Assembly: GCA_016714015.1 (NCBI GenBank)
Contig: JADJNZ010000007.1
Location: forward strand, 186,001-250,000
DNA from: Gemmatimonadota bacterium
GTDB taxonomy: Bacteria > Gemmatimonadota > Gemmatimonadetes > Gemmatimonadales > Gemmatimonadaceae
Direction: 5' to 3'
DNA length: 64,000 bases
Below, piece after piece: positions 8,162 through 16,991 of the stretch (positions are counted from its first letter, which is position 1; the number at the start of each line of letters is the position of its first letter). The translations under genes and the position numbers were made by a program. The notes under the pieces are model-generated. The model was not told the DNA's origin and searched no databases. It saw nothing but the letters and a program-made list of their open reading frames with translations.

Positions 8162-9612
8162 CAGCGGATCCCCCCGGCGTTCGGCACGTAGCCGAGTTCG
8201 AAGTCGGTGCGCCACTGCTGGGTCGCGTCGGCGCGGTCGTAGAGCATCGCGCCATCGATCCACACCTTCTCGGCGCGCGTGTACACGGAGAACGGATGGC
8301 CCGACCAGAGGACGAGATCCGCGTTCTTGCCTACTTCGAGCGAGCCGGTCACGCGCTCGATGCCCAGGGCCCATGCGGCGTTGATGGTGATCCAGCGGAT
8401 CGCGTCCTCGTCGGAGATGGCCAGGCCGATCGCGCGCGCCGCGGCGAGCGACTTGGCCGCCTCCTGGTTGAGCCGCTGCGAGTAGGACGCATCGTCGGAG
8501 TGGACGATGGTGCGCGCGCCGGCGACGTGCACGAGGCCGACGTTGGTCTTCACCCCGTCGAGCGCTTCCATCTTGAACCCACCCCAGTCGGACCAGATGG
8601 ACGCCGAGATGCCCTCGCGCGCGAGGATGTCCGCGATCTTGTACGCCTCGACGCCGTGGTGGAAGGAGCGGATGCGGTAGCCGAACTCCTTCGCGATGTC
8701 GATCATCTGCATCATCTCATCGGCCTGGTAGCAGTGATTGTGCACCAGGATGTTGCCACGCAGGACCTCGGCGAGCGTCTCGTTGTTGAGGTCCCGCGTC
8801 GGTGGGTCGCCTTCGGGCTTCGCGAGCCACGCATCCCATCGCCGACGATATGCATCGGCGCCGATCCAGGCGGCGCGGTACCCCGCGGCGTTCGCCATTC
8901 GCGTGGAGGGGCCGCGGCTTGCGTAGACGCGCTTCGGGTTCTCGCCGCACGCCATCTTGAGCCCGTACGGCGCACCAGGGAACTTCATCCCCTGCGCCGA
9001 GCGCGACGGCACGACCTTGAGGGTCACGCTGCGGCCGCCGATGAGGTTCGCGGAGCCGGGGAGCACCTGGATGGTCGTGGTCCCACCGGCGAGGTCGCGA
9101 GGGAACTGCGGGTCCTGCGGCCAGACCGAGTGCTCGGCCCAGACATGGGCGGTCACGGGGGCGGTCGCCTCGTTCCCGTCCTGGTGCGCGGCGGTGTTGG
9201 GCGAAGGATAGACGCCGAGATGGGAGTGCGTGTCGATGAGCCCCGGCGTGACGTACTTCCCCTGGCCATCGATGACGATCGCATCCGCCGGTGCATTCAC
9301 GCTCGCGCCGACGGCGGCGACCTTGCCGTCCACCATGAGGACGGCGCCGTTCCGGATGAGGGGTCCGGCCGCCGTGAGGATATTCACGTTCCGGATGACC
9401 GTCGGCCGCGACGGGAACGGCGTGTAGGTGCTCGGGAACGGATCGGCGTTGGGCCGTGAGAAGGCGCCCGCGGGGAGCGCGGCTGCCGGGCGTTCCGCGG
9501 CGGCTGCCGGGGCCGTGGCGGCGGGAACCGGGGCCTGCGCCGGCGTGGTGACGGCGGGTGCACTGGCGCACCCGCCGACGGTGAGCGCGAGCAGGAGTCT
9601 CGTGGGACGCAT
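8161..9612 (-). CDS. Secreted metal-dependent amidohydrolase lipoprotein
   Basis: 483 residues. The N-terminus LLLALTVGGC is a plausible lipoprotein signal (Cys15), followed by an Ala/Pro-rich tether to about residue 55. The ligands of an imidazolonepropionase/dihydroorotase-like amidohydrolase are present: H129-S-H131 in TPGLIDTHSHLG, H291/H293 in LVHNHCY, H318/H319 in SFHHG and H371-S-D373 in IVHSDDA. The C-terminal strand GKNADLVLWSGHPF is typical. The Shine-Dalgarno GAGGAG (complement 9622-9627) lies 9 nt before the ATG. The substrate is unknown, likely a cyclic amide or dipeptide-like compound outside the cytoplasm. It is translationally coupled to the ligand-less paralogue downstream. 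Confidence 0.85.
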   Translation of the reverse strand: MRPTRLLLALTVGGCASAPAVTTPAQAPVPAATAPAAAAERPAAALPAGAFSRPNADPFPSTYTPFPSRPTVIRNVNILTAAGPLIRNGAVLMVDGKVAAVGASVNAPADAIVIDGQGKYVTPGLIDTHSHLGVYPSPNTAAHQDGNEATAPVTAHVWAEHSVWPQDPQFPRDLAGGTTTIQVLPGSANLIGGRSVTLKVVPSRSAQGMKFPGAPYGLKMACGENPKRVYASRGPSTRMANAAGYRAAWIGADAYRRRWDAWLAKPEGDPPTRDLNNETLAEVLRGNILVHNHCYQADEMMQMIDIAKEFGYRIRSFHHGVEAYKIADILAREGISASIWSDWGGFKMEALDGVKTNVGLVHVAGARTIVHSDDASYSQRLNQEAAKSLAAARAIGLAISDEDAIRWITINAAWALGIERVTGSLEVGKNADLVLWSGHPFSVYTRAEKVWIDGAMLYDRADATQQWRTDFELGYVPNAGGIR

Positions 9613-9651
9613 CAGTTGGAGCTCCTCGAGCGAGGGAGTGAGGGGCTGAAG

Positions 9652-10341
9652 CTACGGGCGGAGGGTCTCTCGGGCGAGGGCGACGTCGTCGGTGCAGATC
9701 GCATCGACACCCCACGCGGCGAAGCGCCGCATCTGCGCCGCGTCATTCACCGTCCAGGCGACGACCCGACGTCCCTCGGCGTGCGCCGCGCGCACGAAGG
9801 GCTCGTCGATGAAGTCGCGATGGCGCCAGAGGTCGCGCGCGTCCATCGGACGTGCCGCGGCGGTCGGATCGACCGGATAGCTGACCTCGAGGACCCCGCG
9901 GGCGACCGACGGATCGAGGGCTGCCGCCTGGGCGACGAGGCGGTGGTCGAAGCAATGGACCGCGCTGCGATCCACCCGGTGCGTCCCGGCTGCGCGGTCG
10001 GTCGCGATGATGGCGAGGGCGCCGGGTACCGTGTCGCCGCCCTTGAGCTCCACATAGAGGCGGAGCCGGTCCCTGACCGCGGCGAACACCTCCGCGAGGG
10101 TGGGGATGGCCTCCCCCCGGACCCGCAGTGCCGCGACCTGTGCGGCGGTCAAGCCGCTGATGGCGCCCGCCCCGGCGATCTCGGGGTCGTGGTGGACCAC
10201 GATCACCCCGTCCGCGGTGCGGTGGACGTCGAGCTCCGCCGCGTCGGCTCCGAGCTCCACTGCCCGGGCGAAGGCGGCGAGGGTATTCTCCGGGCGTTCG
10301 CGGGAGGCGCCCCGGTGCGCCACGATCTCAGGTCTGGTCAC
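9652..10341 (-). CDS. Glycerophosphodiester phosphodiesterase
   Basis: 229 residues, cytoplasmic (no signal peptide). It hydrolyses glycerophosphodiesters to glycerol-3-phosphate and an alcohol. Family residues are visible: H9/R10 in AHRGAS, E18 in RPENT, E36/D38 in ELDVHRTADG, H51 in VHHDPE, and YVELKGG. The GTG start at complement 10339-10341 has no Shine-Dalgarno; a TAAGAT box only 6 nt upstream suggests a leaderless message. It is divergent from the sigma-factor gene with 49 bp between starts. Confidence 0.9.
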   Translation of the reverse strand: MTRPEIVAHRGASRERPENTLAAFARAVELGADAAELDVHRTADGVIVVHHDPEIAGAGAISGLTAAQVAALRVRGEAIPTLAEVFAAVRDRLRLYVELKGGDTVPGALAIIATDRAAGTHRVDRSAVHCFDHRLVAQAAALDPSVARGVLEVSYPVDPTAAARPMDARDLWRHRDFIDEPFVRAAHAEGRRVVAWTVNDAAQMRRFAAWGVDAICTDDVALARETLRP

Positions 10342-10352
10342 CCCGCAATCTT

Positions 10353-10375
10353 AACGCCGGTGCGGTGCCGGCGTC
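10353..10375 (+). promoter_or_regulatory. Possible ECF-type autoregulatory promoter
   Basis: AAC (10353-10355), 16 bp, CGTC (10372-10375), 15 bp before the sigma gene start. The AAC-N16-CGTC arrangement is that of many ECF promoters, consistent with the sigma factor driving its own operon. The motif is short, so chance occurrence is possible. Confidence 0.35.
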
Positions 10376-10390
10376 TCATCGGGTGAACGC

Positions 10391-10948
10391 ATGGGCGATC
10401 CCACCACCAGGACCCTCGACGCGACGGATGCGGAGCTGATCGCCCGGTGGCAAAGGGGCGACCAGCGGTCCGCGGGCGCCCTGGTGGAACGGCACGCCCA
10501 ACCCTTGGCCCGCTTCGCGGCGAGCCTCGGTGAACGGGACGGGATCGACGAGCTGGTGCAGGACACGTTCGTGCGGGCGTTCCAGTCGCTGGACAGCTTT
10601 CGCGCCGACAGTTCGTTGCGGACCTGGTTGTTCACGATCTGCAAGCGCCTCGTGCTCGACCGGAAACGGAGCGAACGACGACGAAAGGACAGCGTCGAAC
10701 TCGACGAAGGGCACGCCGTCGTGGGGTACGACGCCCTGGACGGGCTGGTGGCCGAGGAGACGGCACAGCGGGTGCAAGCTGCGGTGGGGCGGTTGACCCC
10801 GATGCAACGCGAGGTCTTCACGTTGCGGGTGACGGAGGGGATGGCGTACAACGACATCGCGAAGGTGGTGGAGAGCACGGAAGGCGCCTGCCGGGTGCAT
10901 TACCACAACGCGATGCGGATCATCAAGGAGCACTTGAGCGATGACTGA
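10391..10948 (+). CDS. ECF-subfamily RNA polymerase sigma factor
   Basis: 185 residues. Region 2 includes DELVQDTFVRAFQSLDSF and SLRTWLFTICKRLVLDRKR; region 4 includes LTPMQREVFTLRV and a helix-turn-helix AYNDIAKVVESTEGACRVH. There is no region 1.1 or 3, as in ECF sigmas. The gene overlaps the anti-sigma gene by 8 bp (ATGACTGA), tying their synthesis. It is probably held inactive at the membrane by that partner and released by an envelope signal. The third gene is a Spy-like periplasmic protein, so the regulon may concern envelope or metal stress. Confidence 0.93.
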   Translation: MGDPTTRTLDATDAELIARWQRGDQRSAGALVERHAQPLARFAASLGERDGIDELVQDTFVRAFQSLDSFRADSSLRTWLFTICKRLVLDRKRSERRRKDSVELDEGHAVVGYDALDGLVAEETAQRVQAAVGRLTPMQREVFTLRVTEGMAYNDIAKVVESTEGACRVHYHNAMRIIKEHLSDD

Positions 10949-11543
10949 CTGCCTGAACGAGACGATGCGCGACCGGTTGCCGGAGTTGGCCCATGGCAGG
11001 CTGTCGCCGGCAGACGCGGCCGCGTTGCGCGCGCACGTCGCGGATTGCGCGGCCTGCACGGCCGACCTCGCGGTGCTGGAGACCTCGCGGCTGGTGCTCT
11101 CGGCGCGTGCGCCGAAGGTCGATGTGGCGGCGATCACGCGTGCGGTGACCGGAACGCCCGTCCTCCGCGTCGAGCGCGGGGGCGCGACGGCGGCGGCGCC
11201 CCGGGCGAACGCCGCGCCGCAGACGCCGGTCTGGCGCTCGCGTCAGTTCCTCGCGGCCGCGGCCTCGCTGCTCATCGTCGTGTCGCTGACCATCCCGGCG
11301 CTCGGCCGCGGCGGGCCGGATGCGGTGGCGCCGGTGGGGGGCGATACGATCCGGGCGGTCGTGGCGGACACCCCGCCGGCGCCGGCCGGTCCGTCCAGTC
11401 TCGCCGTGAGCGAAGGACTCGTCGACCTCTCGAGCGACGATCTCTCGATCCTGCTCGCCGAACTCGAGCGGGTGGAGGCTACGGTGAACGCGGAGCCGTC
11501 CACCTTGCGTCAGCCGATCGTCGACACGCCGGAGGCGTACTGA
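10941..11543 (+). CDS. Membrane anti-sigma factor with zinc-finger (zf-HC2) domain
   Basis: 200 residues. The cytoplasmic N-terminus carries the ZAS signature H32-x3-C36-x2-C39 (HVADCAAC), which binds the ECF sigma factor. A single membrane helix spans about 102-121. The periplasmic C-terminal tail (about 125-200) is acidic and ends with a helix DDLSILLAELERVEA that may sense the signal or contact the Spy-like protein. It overlaps the sigma gene by 8 bp and the downstream ATG by one base (TGATG). Confidence 0.88.
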   Translation: MTDCLNETMRDRLPELAHGRLSPADAAALRAHVADCAACTADLAVLETSRLVLSARAPKVDVAAITRAVTGTPVLRVERGGATAAAPRANAAPQTPVWRSRQFLAAAASLLIVVSLTIPALGRGGPDAVAPVGGDTIRAVVADTPPAPAGPSSLAVSEGLVDLSSDDLSILLAELERVEATVNAEPSTLRQPIVDTPEAY

Positions 11544-12148
11544 TGCGCACCGCATGGCGGTCCCTCATCCTCGCGGGTGTACTGGCGGTGGGCCTCGCCG
11601 CTCCCGCGCTCCATGCCCAGGAGCCGACGCCTCCGCCGCCGGCCGAACGCGACCTGCTCGAACAGCGCGTGCGGCAGCGCATGGCGCAGGTGATCCAGCG
11701 TCAGGTGGGGCTCACCGATGCGCAGATGCGCAAGCTCGGCGTGGCGAACCGGAAGTTCGAGCAGCAACAGCGCGACCTGTTCGTGCGCGAGCGGCAGGTG
11801 CGGCTCGGCATCCGGGACGAACTCGAGCTGGCCGACACGTCGCGACAGGCGCAGGTCTCGCGGCTGATCGACCAGATGCTTCAGATCCAGCGGCAGCGTG
11901 TGGACCTGCTCGAGGCGGAACAGCGCGAACTCGCGACCTTCATGACGCCGCAGCAGCGCGCGCGGTACTTCGGGATGCAGGAGCAGATCCGCCGACGCGT
12001 GGAGGAGATGCGCGATCAGGGTGGCCGACCGGGACCGGGCGGGGAGGGCGCGGCCCCCGGTGGTGTCCGGCGTCCCGGCGGCGCGCTCGGGCCGCCGGGG
12101 GGCGGGATCAGAGGAGGAGTTCGTCGACCGCCCGCAGGAGCATCTTGA
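11543..12148 (+). CDS. Spy/CpxP-like periplasmic protein with Gly/Pro-rich tail
   Basis: 201 residues. Signal peptide about 1-25 (ILAGVLAVGLAAPALHAQ). The mature part is a long amphipathic helical region with two LTxxQ-type motifs, VGLTDAQMRKL and FMTPQQRARYF, as in Spy, CpxP and CnrX-type proteins. The last 40 residues are a Gly/Pro/Arg-rich tail. It probably acts as an envelope chaperone or as the periplasmic sensor for the sigma/anti-sigma pair. Its last 41 bp overlap the 3' end of the hybrid-kinase gene on the other strand. Confidence 0.8.
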   Translation: MRTAWRSLILAGVLAVGLAAPALHAQEPTPPPPAERDLLEQRVRQRMAQVIQRQVGLTDAQMRKLGVANRKFEQQQRDLFVRERQVRLGIRDELELADTSRQAQVSRLIDQMLQIQRQRVDLLEAEQRELATFMTPQQRARYFGMQEQIRRRVEEMRDQGGRPGPGGEGAAPGGVRRPGGALGPPGGGIRGGVRRPPAGAS

Positions 12149-14756
12149 TCCCGAAGGGCTTCTGCAGGTAGCGCACGCGCGGGTCGGAGGCGATGCCGGG
12201 GGCGCTCGATTCGGCGTAGCCGCTGGCGATGATGACGGGCAGGTCGGGCCGCCGCTCGCGCAGACGCGAGAGGACCTCCATGCCGCCGAGCCCGGGCATC
12301 GTGAGGTCGAGCACGACGAGGGCGACCTGCGCGCGATGGGCATCGAAGATCGCGAGCCCCTCCTCGCCATCGGGTGCCTCGAGGACCACGAACCCGCGTC
12401 GCTCCATCCCGCGCCGCGCCACGCGCCGCAGTGACTCCTCGTCGTCGATGACGAGCACGGTCGCGCCGGCAGCCTGCACCTCGCCGGAGCCGCGGCCGGG
12501 CGGGCGCGATCCTGGTGGCATCGCGGCGGGGAGACGGATGTCGAAGCGCGTGCCCTCGCCCGGCGCACTGTGCAGCTCGAGCTGTCCCTCAGCCGAGCGG
12601 ATGATGCCCATGACGGCGCTGAGCCCGAGCCCGCGCCCTGAGCGCTTGGTGGTGTAGAAGGGTTCGAAGATCCGCCGCCGGACCTCCGCGGGCATGCCTG
12701 CGCCGTCGTCGGCGACCGAGAAGTGGATCCATCCCGCGCCGTGCTCCGAGCGCTCCCACCGCGCGGCGAGTCGCACCGTGCCGGAACGATCGCCGATGGC
12801 CTCGGCGGCGTTCGTGAGGAGATTGAGCGCCACCTGCGACAGCTGCGAGGGGTCGATCTCGACCCAGAGGGGCTCCAGCATCGGCTCGGTGATGAACGCC
12901 ACCTTCTTCGGCTGTGCGGCGCGCACGAGGGCGACGATGTCGATTAGGACGTCACGGATGTCGATGACATCGCGCCGGAGGCTGGCGCGGCCGGCATACG
13001 CGAGCATCTGCCGCGTGAGGTCGGCCGCGCGCCGTGCGGCCGCGGTGATCTGCTCGAGCGCGGTGCGCGCGGCCTCACGGTCGTCGAGCATGTCGAGCGC
13101 GAGATCGGCGTTGCCCAGCACCGCGCCGAGGATGTTGTTGAAGTCGTGCGCGATACCGCCGGCCATGATGCCGAGGCTCTCGAGCTTCTGCGCCTGCTGC
13201 ACCGTCGCATCGCGCTGCCGCCGCTCCTCCTCGGCGCGGGCGCGCTCGGTGAGGTCGGTGGCGAGCAGGCCGATGGCGTACGGTTCCCGTCGCCCGTCGC
13301 GGAGCAGCACGACGGTCGCCTGCCACAGGTGCTGGTCCGCCTCACGACCGAGGATCAGCTCGATCTCGGCCGTCCGGCCGTCCGCGATGACGTCGTCGAT
13401 CACGGGCATGAGGCGCGCGGCAGTCTCCGCGTCGAGGCAGTCACGGAGGGGACGTCCCTGCACGCTCCACCGCTCGCGGCCGAGCAGTGTCTCCAGCTGC
13501 GCGTTCGCGAGACGCACCGTCCCGTCGAGGCCCAGCACCCCGATGAGCACACTCGTGTTGTCCGCGAGGTCCTGGAGCAGCGAGCGGCTCGCGCGCGCCT
13601 CCTCGAGCGCGCGCTGCGTCGTGACGATCTGGGCGTTGAGTTCGCGCACGAGGTCGCGCAGGCGGCGCGTCATCGCGTTGAACCGTTCCGCGAGCCGACC
13701 GACCTCGTCCTCCGAGTCCACGGTCGCGGTGGCGCTGAAGTCGCCGTCGGCGACCTGTTCGGCCGCCGTCGCGACGGCGAGGATCGGCGCGGTCGCGCGA
13801 CGCGTGATCGCGACGACGCCGAGGGTCAGGAGCAGGATCGCCGCGAGCCCGGTGGCGAGGGTGCCGAGCAGGAGCTGCCGCATCGGCGCGAACGCCGCGT
13901 CGCGGGGGGCCTCGACCACCAGCGCGAGGTCGTGTCGGGGCAGCCAGCGCCAGACGCCGAGCACCGCGCGGCCGGTATGGTCCTCGTAGAGACCGCTCCC
14001 GCGTTCGCGCGCGACGGCGCGATCGATCGCGATGCTGTGCGCGCCCCGCGGCCCGGCGCCTGCGCCGAAGCGGGTCGAGCTGAGGAACTGGTACGTGCTG
14101 TTGACGAGGAAGGCGACGATGGGCAGGGACCCGGGGCGGGTCGCGAGCACGGTGTCGACCGTCGCGAGGTCGAGGTGCGCGGCGAGCACCGCGACCGTGC
14201 GGTCGCCGGCGCGGACGGGCGTGGCCAGGCTCAGCGTCGGGGCCGCGGTCACCGAGTGGGGATAGACCGTCTGTGTGTAGGGCGCCTTCTGCCCTTCGAG
14301 GTAGAACCGCTCGGCGACGGCGAAGGCGCCCACTGAGCGGCGGGCGGTCGACGCAAGGACGCGACCGCCCGGGACGGCGAGGAGCTGGATCTCGGTCGAA
14401 GCGACGAGTTCGCCGGCGACATCGTCCAGCAGCGCCGCGATCGTGGTCGTGTCCGCTTCCGCGACCGCAGCGCGCAGGCTGGCCAGCCCCGCCGCGAAGT
14501 CCAGTCCGCGGCGCTGGCGATCGAGCCACTCGGCCAGCGAGCGCTCGTTCTCGTCGGCCACGCCCTCGAGCCGTTCGAGCACTCGTGCCCGCAGGGCCCG
14601 TTCCGCCACCTCGTACGACACCAGGGTCGCCAACGCGAGAACGGTGATGGAGACCGCGAGGAACGCCGCCGTGAGTCGCGCAGGGAGACTGCGCCGCAGG
14701 ATCAGCGGCAGGCGGAACGGCCCAATCGGCCGTCTCGCGTCAGCGCCGTCAGTCAT
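12108..14756 (-). CDS. Membrane hybrid histidine kinase (dCache-HAMP-PAS-HisKA-HATPase-REC)
   Basis: 882 residues. Two membrane helices (about 28-48 and 294-317) bracket a periplasmic dCache-like sensor. HAMP (about 318-372), a PAS domain (about 393-505), HisKA with phospho-His H537 in GGIAHDFNN, an ATPase domain (N649, DDGAG 683-687, GRGLGLS 707-713) and a C-terminal receiver with D817 in VLDLTMPG follow. The HDFNN box with a fused receiver is typical of hybrid kinases that signal through a later phosphorelay. The ATG overlaps the stop of the binding lipoprotein gene by 8 bp, so that protein is probably its periplasmic ligand-binding partner. No cognate Hpt or output regulator is adjacent. 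Confidence 0.92.
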   Translation of the reverse strand: MTDGADARRPIGPFRLPLILRRSLPARLTAAFLAVSITVLALATLVSYEVAERALRARVLERLEGVADENERSLAEWLDRQRRGLDFAAGLASLRAAVAEADTTTIAALLDDVAGELVASTEIQLLAVPGGRVLASTARRSVGAFAVAERFYLEGQKAPYTQTVYPHSVTAAPTLSLATPVRAGDRTVAVLAAHLDLATVDTVLATRPGSLPIVAFLVNSTYQFLSSTRFGAGAGPRGAHSIAIDRAVARERGSGLYEDHTGRAVLGVWRWLPRHDLALVVEAPRDAAFAPMRQLLLGTLATGLAAILLLTLGVVAITRRATAPILAVATAAEQVADGDFSATATVDSEDEVGRLAERFNAMTRRLRDLVRELNAQIVTTQRALEEARASRSLLQDLADNTSVLIGVLGLDGTVRLANAQLETLLGRERWSVQGRPLRDCLDAETAARLMPVIDDVIADGRTAEIELILGREADQHLWQATVVLLRDGRREPYAIGLLATDLTERARAEEERRQRDATVQQAQKLESLGIMAGGIAHDFNNILGAVLGNADLALDMLDDREAARTALEQITAAARRAADLTRQMLAYAGRASLRRDVIDIRDVLIDIVALVRAAQPKKVAFITEPMLEPLWVEIDPSQLSQVALNLLTNAAEAIGDRSGTVRLAARWERSEHGAGWIHFSVADDGAGMPAEVRRRIFEPFYTTKRSGRGLGLSAVMGIIRSAEGQLELHSAPGEGTRFDIRLPAAMPPGSRPPGRGSGEVQAAGATVLVIDDEESLRRVARRGMERRGFVVLEAPDGEEGLAIFDAHRAQVALVVLDLTMPGLGGMEVLSRLRERRPDLPVIIASGYAESSAPGIASDPRVRYLQKPFGIKMLLRAVDELLL

Positions 14757-15939
14757 CCTGCCGCGTGACCAGCCTGAGGGTGTCGCGGCCTTCGAGAACC
14801 TCGATCACGACCGCACCACGGCGGGGCGCGCCGGGACCGTCGAACGCGAAGTGCGCGCTCGCTCCGCGGTGCGTCCCGAGGGTCCCGAGGGTGCGTGCCA
14901 GCGTGACGCCGTCGTGCGCCGCGCTGCGCGACGCGGCCGCGGCCACGAGGTGCACCGCATCGTAAGTCGCGGCTGCCGCCGTGCGCGGCGACACGACGAA
15001 GCGCTTCCGGAAGGCCTCGACGAAACGGCGTGCCTCCGGTTCGGGTGAACGATCGTCCCAGTTGGCGACGACCACGGTGCCCCGCGCGAGCGGGAGATCG
15101 ACGAGGACGCCCGGGTCCCAGCTGTCACTGCCGAGGAAGCGGCCGGTGAACCCGAGCTCGCGTGCCTGGCGCACCTGGATCGAGTCGTAGCCGATGTAGT
15201 TCGGGAGGAGCAGCGCATCGGGGCGTTGCGACAACAGTCGTCGCAACTGCGGCCGGAAGTCGGTCGGCGCATCCGACGCGAAACGCTCCTCCGCGACGAC
15301 GCGGCCGCCCCGCGCCTCGAATCGCGTGCGGAAGATTCGCACGATCTCCTGCCCGTACGCGCTGGCCTCGTCGGCGAGGGCGGCGACACGCCGGATGGCG
15401 AGCGAGTCGATGGCGAAGTTGGCGAGCAGCTCCGCCTGGAAGGCATCGGTGAACGCGAGGCGAAAGGCGACCTCACGGCCTTCGGTCACGCCCGGATTGG
15501 ACGCCATCGGGGCGATGAAGAGCACGTTCGCCGCCTGCGCGACGCCGGCGGCCGGGGCGGCGAGTGCGCTCGTCAGCGGCGCGATGACCGCATCGACGCT
15601 GTCGATGTTGATCAACGCCGCGACGGCGGAGGCCGCGGCGTCGGGTCGCGAGGCGCTCGGCTGGACCCGCAGCGTGATCCGGTGCGCCACCCCGTTCACG
15701 ATCACGCCACCGGCCGCATTGATCTCGTCGACGGCGAGTTCGGCCCCCTGCCGTCCGGGGACACCGAGGATCGGGGTCAGGGGCCCCTCGGAGAGGACCA
15801 CGATGCCGATGCGCAGTTCGGGGGACTCGGTCCGGCCGCAGGCCACCGCGCTCGCGAGCAGCGACGCGGCCAGGAGTGGGGTTTGGAGGTTCGCGCGACC
15901 CGCACGACGGCGCTCGGGCGATGGGAAGGCGATGGGCAT
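14749..15939 (-). CDS. Branched-chain amino-acid-type periplasmic binding lipoprotein (Peripla_BP_6)
   Basis: 396 residues from ATG complement 15937-15939. This start leaves a lipoprotein signal, LLAASLLASAVAC; the open frame upstream is only antisense to tRNA-Leu. The fold is LivJ-like: LRIGIVVLSEGPLTP, a GRQGAELAVDEINAAGG motif, and a mid-domain APMASNPGV. No ABC permease or ATPase is nearby. Instead the gene overlaps the dCache hybrid kinase by 8 bp, which suggests a sensory rather than a transport role. The ligand is unknown. Confidence 0.85.
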   Translation of the reverse strand: MPIAFPSPERRRAGRANLQTPLLAASLLASAVACGRTESPELRIGIVVLSEGPLTPILGVPGRQGAELAVDEINAAGGVIVNGVAHRITLRVQPSASRPDAAASAVAALINIDSVDAVIAPLTSALAAPAAGVAQAANVLFIAPMASNPGVTEGREVAFRLAFTDAFQAELLANFAIDSLAIRRVAALADEASAYGQEIVRIFRTRFEARGGRVVAEERFASDAPTDFRPQLRRLLSQRPDALLLPNYIGYDSIQVRQARELGFTGRFLGSDSWDPGVLVDLPLARGTVVVANWDDRSPEPEARRFVEAFRKRFVVSPRTAAAATYDAVHLVAAAASRSAAHDGVTLARTLGTLGTHRGASAHFAFDGPGAPRRGAVVIEVLEGRDTLRLVTRQDD

Positions 15940-16013
15940 CGGATGGCAATCTACTGTCGGGTACCAGCGTGCGCCTTCAGTCGAGGCGCCCGCCGCATTA
16001 CCATTCGCAGGTC

Positions 16014-16097
16014 GCCCGGATGGCGGAACCGGCAGACGCAGGGGACTCAAAATCCCCCGAGGGCAACCTCTTGTGGGTTCGATTCCCACTCCGGGCA
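16014..16097 (+). tRNA. tRNA-Leu (anticodon CAA)
   Basis: 84 nt. Acceptor stem GCCCGGA / TCCGGGC, discriminator A at 16097, CCA not encoded. Anticodon stem GGGGA/TCCCC with loop CTCAAAA gives CAA, reading TTG. The long class II variable arm (CGAGGGCAACCTCTTG) and T-loop GGGTTCGATTCCC confirm Leu. A hairpin terminator follows directly. Confidence 0.95.
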
Positions 16098-16099
16098 TC

Positions 16100-16134
16100 G
16101 ACGGCCGCATCTCCTGATCGGGGGTGCGGCCGTC
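16100..16134 (+). terminator. Hairpin terminator after tRNA-Leu
   Basis: A 10-bp stem (16100-16109 with 16125-16134) with a 15-nt loop, ending in TCTCG. It starts 3 nt after the mature tRNA end and lies just before the 3' end of the converging protease gene. Confidence 0.65.
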
Positions 16135-16139
16135 TCGCG

Positions 16140-16991
16140 TCAGGGCGCGGGCCGAGTCGGACCTGGCGGTGCCGGGGGCACCGAGATGCCGCGCATGAGC
16201 ACCGCCCACTCCGCCTCGCTCAGGATCCGGCCCCGGGGCGCCGGCGGGAGCGCCTGCAACTGCGCGCGGATGCGCGCGATCCGCCGCTCGGGCGCGGGAT
16301 GCGTCGAGATGAACTCGGGGATGTGCCCATCGCCCGCGGCCGCCTGCAGCGTCTCGAGGACACGGACCATCCCGCCCGGGTCGAGCTGGAGGCGGCGCAG
16401 CGTGGCCAGGCCCTCGTCGTCGGACTCCTCCTCCTCGCGTCGCCCATGCCCGCGCTGGACGAGTTCGCGCCCGGCGCCGGCGACCATCCCGGTGATCCCG
16501 CCGGCGTCGCCGATGACGATGGAGAGGCCGGCCGCGAGCCCGAGCTGCCGCGCGACCTGCTTCAGGGTGTGTCGCTGTCGGACATGGCCCGCCTCGTGCC
16601 CCAGCACCCCGAAGAGCTCGCTCTCATCGCGCAGGCGCGCGAGCAGGCCGGTGTGCATCACCAGCTGCCCGTCAGGGAGCGCGAAGGCGTTCACTATGCT
16701 GTCGCGGACGATCGCGATGCGATAGGTGCGCGCGTCGCCGGCGTCGGGGAGGAGCTTCGCGATGCGCTCGAGCACGGCGACGCGCTCGGGATCCACCAGC
16801 GCGTGCTGCAGCAGCGTCGAATCGGTCAGGCCGAGGGCCAGCCGCGACTCGACCTCCTGCGGCAACGCCTCGACGGCGGTGTCGGTGGCCCAACGGAGTC
16901 CCGGACCGACGACGAGGTAGAGCCCGCCGCCGACGAGGCCGAGGATGATCGCGCCACCGACGACCCACCGCCGGGTCTCGCGAGCGATCAT
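16140..16991 (-). CDS. M48-family zinc metalloprotease (membrane-anchored)
   Basis: 283 residues. One N-terminal membrane anchor (about 10-30, VVGGAIILGLVGGGLYLVV), then the protease domain. The zinc motif HExxH is in GVLGHEAGHVRQRH, and the third ligand is likely a Glu in EEEESDDEGL. NAFALPDGQLVMHTGLL is the usual family motif before it. It should cut membrane or periplasmic proteins in quality control (HtpX/YfgC relatives). The ATG at complement 16989-16991 overlaps the stop of the DUF983 gene (ATGA). No TPR domain follows, so it is a short form. Confidence 0.88.
   Translation of the reverse strand: MIARETRRWVVGGAIILGLVGGGLYLVVGPGLRWATDTAVEALPQEVESRLALGLTDSTLLQHALVDPERVAVLERIAKLLPDAGDARTYRIAIVRDSIVNAFALPDGQLVMHTGLLARLRDESELFGVLGHEAGHVRQRHTLKQVARQLGLAAGLSIVIGDAGGITGMVAGAGRELVQRGHGRREEEESDDEGLATLRRLQLDPGGMVRVLETLQAAAGDGHIPEFISTHPAPERRIARIRAQLQALPPAPRGRILSEAEWAVLMRGISVPPAPPGPTRPAP

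Noticed and set aside
15940..16209. N-terminal extension of the binding lipoprotein through tRNA-Leu
   Set aside because: The added residues are a translation of the tRNA's opposite strand; the lipoprotein signal begins at ATG 15939.
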